A DNA stretch of 8,326 nucleotides from positions 1-8,326 of the forward strand of contig DATHCY010000250.1 of the NCBI GenBank assembly GCA_035319305.1, read 5' to 3'. Each line of letters opens with the position of its first letter. Position 1 is the first letter of the stretch. Below are positions 1 through 5,427 of this stretch, piece by piece. The DNA comes from Methanocella_A sp035319305 (GTDB taxonomy: Archaea; Halobacteriota; Methanocellia; Methanocellales; Methanocellaceae). Below the pieces are notes generated by a model that searched no databases, had not been told where the DNA came from, and saw only the letters and a program-made list of their open reading frames with translations. The translations under genes and the position numbers were made by a program.

Positions 1-6
1 TCGATA

Positions 7-1164
7 ATGGTAACATATGCAGAGAGGATTAACTCGCTGCCACCTTACCTTTTCGCTGAGGTGGACAAAACCAAGCAGCAGAAGATCAAAGAAGGCGTCG
101 ACGTCATAGACTTCGGCGTCGGCGACCCGGACATGCCAACCCCCGACTACGTGATCGAGGAGCTATGCAAGGCGGCGCACGACCCGGCTTCGCACCAATA
201 TCCCGCCTACTCGGGCTCGAACATCTTCCGCGATGCGGCAGCGACATGGTGTAAGGATCGGTTCGGCATCAAGCTTGACCCAGCGACCGAAGTGATCACG
301 CTGATCGGCTCTAAGGAAGGCATCGCCCATCTCCCGATGGCATTCGTAAATCCGGGCGATTACACACTCTGCCCAAACCCCGGGTACACGGTGTATGCCA
401 CAGGCACATCGTTTGCCGGAGGCAGGCCATATGATATGCCGCTGCTCGCGGAGAACGGCTTCAAGCCCGACCTGTCAAAGATCCCGGCCGAAGTTATCGG
501 AAAATCAAAGATGCTCTTCATCAACTATCCGAATAACCCGACAGCAGCAGTGGCCGATAAAAAATTCTTCAAAGAAGTAGTAGACTTCAGCAAGGACCAC
601 GACATCGTCGTCGTCCACGATAACGCCTATTCTGAGGTCACCTACGATGGCTACAAGGCGCCAAGCATCTTCGAGGTACCGGGCGCCATGGACTGTTGTA
701 TCGAACTCCACTCGTTAAGCAAAACCTCTAACATGACCGGATGGCGCATTGGCTTTGCCATAGGCAACGCGGAGATCGTAGCAGGCCTAGGCAAGGTCAA
801 GATGAACGTGGACTCCGGCGCGTTTTTAGCCATCCAAATGGCGGGGATCACCGCCCTAAAGCACTCCAAAGAATTCAGCGAGCGAACCAACAGGATGTAC
901 GAAGCGAGGAGGGACGCGCTCTGCAGCGGCCTTAAGTCCATGGGCCTCAATGTGACTCCCCCAAAGTCGACCTTCTATGTCTGGACGCCCATCCCCAGGA
1001 AGTACACCTCCATCGAGTACGCGAAGTACCTGCTGGACAAAGCCAGCATCGTCGGCACCCCAGGCTCAGGCTTCGGCAAGTACGGCGAAGGCTACATCCG
1101 CTTCTCGCTGACCAGCCCCATCGAGCGTATTCAACTTGCCGTAGAGAGGATGAAGAACCTATGA
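7..1164 (+). CDS. dapL: LL-diaminopimelate aminotransferase
   Basis: This is a PLP-dependent fold-type I aminotransferase of 385 residues. By family knowledge it moves an amino group from glutamate to tetrahydrodipicolinate, giving LL-diaminopimelate in one step and bypassing the succinyl/acetyl route of lysine synthesis; it should be cytosolic. The N-terminus (RINSLPPYLFAEVD, residues 8-20) is typical of DapL. Also visible are NYPNNPTA (173-180), the PLP-contacting Asp in HDNAY (204-208), the Schiff-base lysine K239 in SLSKTSNMTGWR (236-247), and the carboxylate-binding arginine in YIRFSL (363-368). The length fits the family. The ATG at 7 matches the usual start, but only six bases precede it, so its RBS is outside the window. 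It overlaps lysA by 4 bases. Among class I/II aminotransferases, the DapL call rests on the N-terminal motif and the lysA-dapF context. Confidence 0.93.
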   Translation: MVTYAERINSLPPYLFAEVDKTKQQKIKEGVDVIDFGVGDPDMPTPDYVIEELCKAAHDPASHQYPAYSGSNIFRDAAATWCKDRFGIKLDPATEVITLIGSKEGIAHLPMAFVNPGDYTLCPNPGYTVYATGTSFAGGRPYDMPLLAENGFKPDLSKIPAEVIGKSKMLFINYPNNPTAAVADKKFFKEVVDFSKDHDIVVVHDNAYSEVTYDGYKAPSIFEVPGAMDCCIELHSLSKTSNMTGWRIGFAIGNAEIVAGLGKVKMNVDSGAFLAIQMAGITALKHSKEFSERTNRMYEARRDALCSGLKSMGLNVTPPKSTFYVWTPIPRKYTSIEYAKYLLDKASIVGTPGSGFGKYGEGYIRFSLTSPIERIQLAVERMKNL

Positions 1165-2444
1165 AGGACTTCGAGATTCCCGACCACCTGGAGGTAAAGG
1201 ACAATCACCTCCATATCGGCGGCGCCGACACCGTCGAACTCGCGAAAGAGTTCGGCACCCCACTGTATGTGACAAACGAGGATCGGCTCCGAGCGAATTA
1301 CCGCCGATTTGCGTCGGCGTTCCCGGAGGCATCGATCTTCTTCGCTGCCAAGTCCAATAACAGCCTGGTAGTCCAGCGTATACTGGCACAGGAAGGCGCC
1401 GGCGCGGACGCGTTCTCCGACGGGGAAATTTACCTCGCCCGCATGGCGGGAATCCCCGCGGAAAAGATCCTATTCACCGGCAACTCCAAGACGGACACGG
1501 AACTGCGGTACTCCGTGGAGGCAGGCACCATGGTGTCCGTGGACAGTCATGATGAGCTCATGGCGCTATCGAAAATCGCCAGCGCTGCGGGTAAAACCAT
1601 CGAGATCGCTTTCCGTGTCAATCCTGACGTGAATGCGAGCGTCCATCCCAAACTGGCAACCGGCCTAGGAAAGTCAAAATTTGGCATTCCCCGGGAACAG
1701 ATCATAAACATCTACAAAGAAGCGAAATCACTTCCCGGCATAGCACCTGTTGGCATTCATTGCCATATCGGCTCCACGATCATGGATCCCGGCCCCTTCG
1801 CAGAGACGACTGCGAAGATGATGGACCTGGTCGAACAGATCTACAGTTTCATCGACCTAAAGTGGGTCGACCTAGGCGGCGGCTACGGCATCCCCTACCA
1901 CAAAGATATCCCTCCGACACTGCCGGAGACTTGGGCGAAAGCGATCATGCCCGTATTCAAGGAGCGATGCGCGAAGCTGGGCATCCACCCCGAACTGCAC
2001 CTAGAACCCGGCCGATACATCGTCGCCGACACGACCGTCCTGCTGATGCGCGTGAACACGGTCAAGAAGTCATCCTCGCATTTCGTGGGCACAGACGCCG
2101 GCTTTAACACACTGATCCGACCAGCGATGTATGACTCCTACCATGAAGCCATAATTGCTAACAAGGCCGGCGCTGCATCGGCCGACACCTACACCATCGT
2201 AGGACCGATCTGCGAGTCCGGGGACATCCTAGCGACCGATCGCAGACTGCCTGCAGTGCAGAAGGATGATATCGTCGCACTGCTGGATGCAGGAGCCTAC
2301 GGCTTCTGCATGAGCTCCCAGTACCTGGCCAGGCCCCGCAGCGCAGAAGTCCTGGTCCACAACGGCCACGCCGAGCTGATCAGGAAACGAGAGACCATCG
2401 ACGACCTGCTGCAGAACCAGCTTATGCCAGGACGGTTGCTATGA
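1161..2444 (+). CDS. lysA: Diaminopimelate decarboxylase
   Basis: This 427-residue fold-type III PLP enzyme performs the last lysine step, decarboxylating meso-diaminopimelate to L-lysine and CO2. The N-terminal alanine-racemase-like barrel carries the PLP lysine K64 in FFAAKSNNSL (60-69), HCHIGS (200-205), the phosphate-binding GGGYG (239-243) and EPGR (282-285). The C-terminal beta domain carries DAGFN (312-316), the substrate-binding Cys/Glu in GPICESGD (348-355) and DAGAYG (376-381). All key residues are present and the length is normal. The start is the ATG inside the ATGA shared with the dapL stop; a GAGG lies a few bases upstream inside dapL. It ends in a second ATGA overlap with dapF, so the three genes should be co-transcribed and translationally coupled. 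Arginine or ornithine decarboxylases share the fold, but the neighbours and CESGD motif favour LysA. Confidence 0.95.
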   Translation: MKDFEIPDHLEVKDNHLHIGGADTVELAKEFGTPLYVTNEDRLRANYRRFASAFPEASIFFAAKSNNSLVVQRILAQEGAGADAFSDGEIYLARMAGIPAEKILFTGNSKTDTELRYSVEAGTMVSVDSHDELMALSKIASAAGKTIEIAFRVNPDVNASVHPKLATGLGKSKFGIPREQIINIYKEAKSLPGIAPVGIHCHIGSTIMDPGPFAETTAKMMDLVEQIYSFIDLKWVDLGGGYGIPYHKDIPPTLPETWAKAIMPVFKERCAKLGIHPELHLEPGRYIVADTTVLLMRVNTVKKSSSHFVGTDAGFNTLIRPAMYDSYHEAIIANKAGAASADTYTIVGPICESGDILATDRRLPAVQKDDIVALLDAGAYGFCMSSQYLARPRSAEVLVHNGHAELIRKRETIDDLLQNQLMPGRLL

Positions 2445-3286
2445 CGCAGATCAAATTCACCAAAATGCACGGCAACGGCAATGACTTCATTATGATCGAT
2501 GAACTCCAGTGCCCGGTGCCGGAGGAAAAGAAGTCAGCCTTCACCCGTAAGTACTGCCACCGCCGGTTCGGTATCGGCGCGGACGGAGTGCTATTCCTGG
2601 CAAAGCCCCTCCACACGGCGCTGCATATGCGCATCTTCAACGAGGACGGCGGCGAAGCCGAGATGTGCGGCAACGGCCTCCGATGCTTTGTGAAATATGC
2701 AATGGATAACGGCCACATGCGGCCCGGCACAGCCAAGGTAGAAACAAAAGCGGGCACCCTCGACGTAGAGGCGAAGGTAGGTGAAGACGGTAAAACCATG
2801 GTCAAAATCGCCATGGGCAAGCCACTCTTCGATCCGAAAAAGATACCATCCTCAGGCCTAAACAACTTCATCAATATGCCGATGCATGGCTACGAGGTCT
2901 CCGCAGTCAACACCGGCGTACCCCACGCGGTCATCTTCGTAGACGACTTGCAAGCGGTCGATATTATGAAAGACGCCCCGCCCATCAGAAACGACTTCAA
3001 AGCGTTTCCCAAAGGAGCGAACGTAAATTTCGTCCATCGGGAAGGCACGAACCTCCGGGTACGAACCTTTGAGCGCGGGGTCGAGGGCGAAACACTGAGC
3101 TGCGGCACCGGCTCCGTAGCTGCCGCCGCAGTAGCGCGACATATCGGCTACATACGTGATGAGACAACAGTATATACTACCGGCGGCGCACTGAAAATCA
3201 GCTTCCTCCATGACATCGCCCACATGGAAGGCCCGGCTGAAACCGTATTCGACGGTCAGGTCGATGTCGATTTCGCTGCCCTTTGA
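2441..3286 (+). CDS. dapF: Diaminopimelate epimerase
   Basis: This 281-residue PLP-independent epimerase interconverts LL- and meso-diaminopimelate, feeding LysA. Two homologous halves each supply one catalytic cysteine: C76 in EMCGNGLR (74-81) and C221 in LSCGTGSVAAA (219-229). The diagnostic N-terminus KFTKMHGNGNDF (5-16), the RRFGIGADGV segment (41-50) and VNTGVPHAVIF (156-166) are intact. Length is as expected. It starts in the ATGA overlap with the lysA stop, and is the last gene of the dapL-lysA-dapF group: the next start is over 100 bases away and preceded by a promoter-like sequence. The gene order (DapL, LysA, DapF) is not the order of the reactions. Confidence 0.96.
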   Translation: MTQIKFTKMHGNGNDFIMIDELQCPVPEEKKSAFTRKYCHRRFGIGADGVLFLAKPLHTALHMRIFNEDGGEAEMCGNGLRCFVKYAMDNGHMRPGTAKVETKAGTLDVEAKVGEDGKTMVKIAMGKPLFDPKKIPSSGLNNFINMPMHGYEVSAVNTGVPHAVIFVDDLQAVDIMKDAPPIRNDFKAFPKGANVNFVHREGTNLRVRTFERGVEGETLSCGTGSVAAAAVARHIGYIRDETTVYTTGGALKISFLHDIAHMEGPAETVFDGQVDVDFAAL

Positions 3287-3312
3287 CATTTATGGCATCG
3301 TTCTTCCGATCA

Positions 3313-3321
3313 CAACTTTTT
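3313..3321 (+). terminator. Possible T-rich terminator after dapF
   Basis: A short T run within AACTTTTTAG lies about 30 bases after the dapF stop. Archaeal transcription often ends at T-rich stretches without a strong hairpin, so this could end the lysine operon. The evidence is only composition and position. Confidence 0.25.
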
Positions 3322-3322
3322 A

Positions 3323-3344
3323 GTTCCGAACGCTCCATAGGAAC
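3323..3344. repeat. Short inverted repeat GTTCC-N12-GGAAC
   Basis: GTTCC at 3323-3327 is repeated as its reverse complement GGAAC at 3340-3344. It sits just upstream of the promoter-like T/A stretch of the ligase/polymerase genes, where an operator would be expected. Five-base arms occur often by chance, so support is weak. Confidence 0.2.
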
Positions 3345-3351
3345 GTCAGAG

Positions 3352-3360
3352 CTTTTTATC
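3352..3360 (+). promoter_or_regulatory. Putative archaeal box A (TATA) of the ligase-remnant/polymerase genes
   Basis: CTTTTTATC is the best TATA-like element between dapF and the ligase remnant. Transcription starting about 25 bases downstream would begin near 3380, shortly before the ATG at 3397 and an AGGGT (3386-3390) that could act as its ribosome binding site. There is no clear BRE, so the call rests on position and composition. If real, the polymerase is not simply read through from the lysine operon. Confidence 0.35.
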
Positions 3361-3396
3361 ATCTCGCAGACCCTACACATTTTTCAGGGTAAATCC

Positions 3397-3566
3397 ATGA
3401 ACGATCTGCTCTCGCTAGTTCCGGCCAAGGACCATAAACTATTGAGGAAGTCGAAGCAACCGGATTGGACCGATCCTATGCTGGCTGCTCTGACCCACTC
3501 AGACAACCTCGCTTTGCCGGGCTTAGGAACGATAAGGATCCGGAAAGCGTGGTCAGAGAAGGGTGA
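3397..3566 (+). pseudogene. ATP-dependent DNA ligase (LigD ligase-domain type), internally deleted remnant
   Basis: The frame from the ATG at 3397 encodes about 34 residues with the typical start of NHEJ-type ATP-dependent ligases, notably KSKQPDWTDPMLAALTH ending at 3498; the family normally has PDW-x-DPMLATLTH here. The family sequence then stops abruptly. From about 3498 a different frame encodes the typical ligase C-terminus: LRQPRFAGLRN followed by DKDPESVVREG and a TGA at 3564-3566. So both ends remain, while roughly 250 codons between them are missing, including the catalytic KxDG lysine and the OB-fold core; that size is estimated from usual family length. The join also shifts the frame, so the surviving reading continues with unrelated residues to TAA at 3568-3570. 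The protein cannot ligate DNA. A start at 3283 is less likely, because family similarity begins only after residue 38 of that longer reading. Confidence 0.85.
3561..3566 (+). promoter_or_regulatory. Ribosome binding site GGGTGA of the polymerase gene, containing the ligase stop
   Basis: GGGTGA lies 7 bases before the ATG at 3574 and matches the archaeal GGTGA Shine-Dalgarno core. The same bases are the last glycine codon and TGA stop of the ligase remnant, so ligase and polymerase were once tightly linked cistrons. The motif supports 3574 as the polymerase start. Confidence 0.7.
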
Positions 3567-3573
3567 ATAAACC

Positions 3574-4464
3574 ATGAATATGCAGATCGAGGCCGGCGAC
3601 AGGTCCATACAAATTACCCACCCGGACAAAGTCCTGTTTCCGAATGATGGGATCACCAAAGAAGAACTGATCGAATATATCCAGAGCGTTTCCGATGTCA
3701 TGGTACCGCATATGAAAGGGCGTCCCCTAACCGTTCAGCGATTTCCTCAGGGCATTGATAAGCCAGGATTTTTTCAGAAAGAGGCGTCAGATCATTTGCC
3801 CGGATGGATCGAGACCGTAGAGATCAAACTCAGAGACCAAGACCGTATACAGAGCCAGGTGCTCTGCAATAGCGCAGCCACGCTAGTATACCTGACCAAC
3901 CAAGACTGCATCACCCACCACACATGGCTCAGCCGTGCCGATCGGTTGGAATACCCCGATCGGCTTATCTTCGACCTCGACCCGCCAGATGGCGATGATT
4001 TTGGCCTGGTACGGTTCGCCGCGAAGACTATTCGGACAAAACTCGAAAGCCTCGGCATGCCATCTTTCATCATGACCACCGGCTCCCGAGGACTCCACGT
4101 GGTCGTCCCGCTGGACCGGTCCGCCGACTTCGAGGAGGTACGGGCATGGGCACGGAAGTTTGCTGAGAGGCTGGCCTGGTCAGTGCCGGACAGCTTTACG
4201 ACCGAACTATCCAAAGAGGGCCGAAAAGGTCGGCTTTTCATAGACTACCTGCGGAACTCATACGGACAGACCGGCGTGACACCGTACACAGTCAGAGCAA
4301 AGAACGGCGCCCCAGTCGCGACACCGCTGGAATGGGACGAGCTTGATGATATAGAATCCTCGCAACAATACACAATCCGCAATCTCGAAAAGCGCCTCGA
4401 TAAGCTGGGAGACCCATGGAAAAATATGGCACACCACGCAACCGGGATAAAACCTTTAAAATGA
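3574..4464 (+). CDS. LigD-type NHEJ DNA polymerase/primase (stand-alone polymerase domain)
   Basis: This 296-residue protein matches the polymerase domain of bacterial LigD, an archaeo-eukaryotic-primase-type enzyme. In NHEJ it fills gaps and extends ends at double-strand breaks, often preferring ribonucleotides. Family landmarks appear in order: THPDKVLFP (15-23), FFQKE (66-70), a WLSR motif (118-121), the catalytic metal-binding pair in FDLDPP (D134, D136), the TGSRGLHVVVPL segment (169-180) with H175, and the third aspartate in LFIDYLRN (D224). Nothing essential looks missing, and the length fits a stand-alone domain. The start is fixed by GGGTGA 7 bases upstream. In Methanocella, ligase, polymerase and phosphoesterase are separate genes; here the adjacent ligase is destroyed, and no Ku or 3'-phosphoesterase gene is visible, though they may lie elsewhere. 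The gene converges on a pseudogene that begins one base after its stop. Confidence 0.93.
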   Translation: MNMQIEAGDRSIQITHPDKVLFPNDGITKEELIEYIQSVSDVMVPHMKGRPLTVQRFPQGIDKPGFFQKEASDHLPGWIETVEIKLRDQDRIQSQVLCNSAATLVYLTNQDCITHHTWLSRADRLEYPDRLIFDLDPPDGDDFGLVRFAAKTIRTKLESLGMPSFIMTTGSRGLHVVVPLDRSADFEEVRAWARKFAERLAWSVPDSFTTELSKEGRKGRLFIDYLRNSYGQTGVTPYTVRAKNGAPVATPLEWDELDDIESSQQYTIRNLEKRLDKLGDPWKNMAHHATGIKPLK

Positions 4465-4499
4465 TCACCTTGCCATGATCTCATATCCCATCGGTGATC
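4463..4499. terminator. Inverted repeat GATCACC/GGTGATC after the polymerase gene
   Basis: GATCACC (4463-4469) and GGTGATC (4493-4499) form a perfect 7-base inverted repeat with a 23-base loop. It begins in the polymerase stop codon and is followed by moderately T-rich sequence. It could form a transcript-end hairpin. The loop is long and no strong T run follows directly, so the role is uncertain. Confidence 0.35.
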
Positions 4500-4981
4500 C
4501 TATTATTTCATGGGTTTTAGCATAGGCAAACGGACTCAAGAAAGCGGCAAAGGATACCATGACCTCGGGTCTATTGAGGGAGAACGTATTGAAGCATATA
4601 AGCGACTGTCTCAGGTGATACTGGGCCGGGCTCCCGCCAGCATGCCGATGGAGGCGCTCATGATCCCACGGGTTTTACGTCGAAGGGGATTATTCTACAT
4701 AGGGCCGAGATGCACGGTCTATGGCATTTTTAAGGGACGCCAAGTATCGAATAATTATACTCGGGCGTTGCAATTAATAGTGCGTCGGCCTCCTTGATCT
4801 TTCTTTTGAGCTCCAAGATCTTCGGGATACTCGCGCTCCAGATCATGGTTATAACGCGGGATCCCCCCCTCGATATCGAATATTTCTTCCACGATCTCTA
4901 GCAACATCTCAGGGCCGTATTAAGCAAACCCTTATTAAACGAGCCTTCCGCAAGCTACCTGCAAATGAGGATCTCTAGCTT
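4465..4981 (-). pseudogene. NADPH-dependent FMN reductase family protein, frameshifted pseudogene
   Basis: Followed across frames on the minus strand, this stretch reads as a flavodoxin-fold NAD(P)H:FMN reductase. KLEILIC (4981-4961) and GSLRK (4959-4945) with SFNKGLLNTAL (4942-4910) form the FMN-phosphate loop. EMLLEIVEEIFDIEGGIP continues into RYNHDLEREYPE (4910-4821). ILELKRKIKEADALL leads into IATPEYNYSILGV (4819-4736), the family signature, then LKNAIDRASRPYVE (4734-4693). IMSASIGMLAGAR (4664-4626) and AQYHLRQ to LNRPEVMVSFA (4626-4546) complete it. Pieces are in family order but switch frame at least five times, with stops in between, and no start codon is clear. The 517-base span fits a ~175-residue family member. 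The last ~25 codons, to TGA at 4465-4467, match no family pattern I recognise. Such enzymes reduce flavins, quinones or azo compounds; this copy should be inactive unless the sequence is faulty. Confidence 0.85.
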
Positions 4982-5031
4982 TTTATCTATATGTATCGCT
5001 TACTCCAAGTTGTCAGTATGACCATAAACCA

Positions 5032-5060
5032 GTGCTGTAATATTGTGCAGTTTACAGTAC
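5032..5060. repeat. 9-base inverted repeat between two broken genes
   Basis: GTGCTGTAA (5032-5040) and TTACAGTAC (5052-5060) are reverse complements except for one position that would be a G-U pair in RNA; the loop is 11 bases. It lies in the ~105-base gap between the FMN reductase pseudogene and the last cistron of the glycosyltransferase operon. It could be a regulator dyad upstream of the reductase or a hairpin ending the operon. No T run follows on the minus strand, so an operator is slightly more likely. Confidence 0.45.
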
Positions 5061-5086
5061 CCGCGATTTTTAGTACAGGCCCTTCG

Positions 5087-5427
5087 TCACGCGGCGAGGA
5101 TCCTGGCCAGTTCCATGAGGCGGGTGTCCGGGGGCTTTTTTGGTTACAGGATTCCTTCCAGGCCGATGTCTGTTATGTTGCCGTCCCGGAGCTCGACTTT
5201 GTCTTTCTTCCTTGCCGGCGGCAGATCGGCGGCGCGATTACCGAACTCGACGGTAGGGCGCCAGCTTCTCACAATGAGGCTGCCGCCCATCCGGGCGTAG
5301 CCGATGATGCTCTGCCCCGGTTATTACCGGCCGGTGAAGAGGGGCAATAGTCCCCGCCGACCATAAGTAGAAACCCTTTGCGGCGGGCGAAAATCGTAGG
5401 TATTAGGGTCGTGTCAGAGGCGATCAC
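5087..5427 (-). pseudogene. Unrecognised small protein (~113 aa), broken by a frameshift and an in-frame stop; third cistron of the glycosyltransferase operon
   Basis: I do not recognise the family. Reading starts at a GTG (5427-5425) that overlaps the upstream glycosyltransferase stop as GTGA, the same junction as between the two glycosyltransferases. It encodes VIASDTTLIPTIFARRKG, then FLLMVGGDYCP. At a run of four C (5315-5318, G on the coding strand) the frame breaks: one more base there would continue it as RGQSIIGYARMGG, SLIVRSWRPTVEFGNRAAD and KKDKVELRDGNITDIGLEG. A TAA (5146-5144) then interrupts, after which the same frame continues with PPDTRLMELARILAA to TGA at 5089-5087. Codon use matches the neighbours in each segment, and no transmembrane stretch is evident. 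As written, translation ends at 5269 after 52 residues. The homopolymer break could be a sequencing error; the TAA argues for real decay or for a shorter product ending there. Confidence 0.65.

Noticed and set aside
651..950. Minus-strand open frames opposite dapL, lysA, dapF and the polymerase
   Set aside because: They lie antisense to genes with full family motifs and show no motifs or RBS of their own; they follow from the GC-rich codon pattern.
3283..3396. Longer start for the ligase remnant at 3283
   Set aside because: Ligase similarity starts only at the ATG at 3397, which has an RBS-like AGGGT; the extra residues are low-complexity intergenic sequence and would overlap the dapF end.
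4510..4797. + strand open frame of 95 codons starting MGFSIGKRT
   Set aside because: It has no recognisable family, and the opposite strand carries clear FMN reductase motifs in family order across the same bases; this frame is a shadow of that pseudogene.
5144..5146. Recoding of the in-frame stop as pyrrolysine
   Set aside because: Pyrrolysine uses TAG; this stop is TAA, so the idea does not apply.
4991..5350. + strand open frames of 119 and 85 codons
   Set aside because: They lie opposite the third cistron, whose minus-strand codons fit the neighbours' codon use and start in a GTGA overlap; the + frames show no family features.
5341..5427. Resemblance of FLLMVGGDYCP to glutamine-amidotransferase-like domains with LLMVGG
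   Set aside because: Only a six-residue match; the surrounding residues do not follow that family, so no function is assigned.
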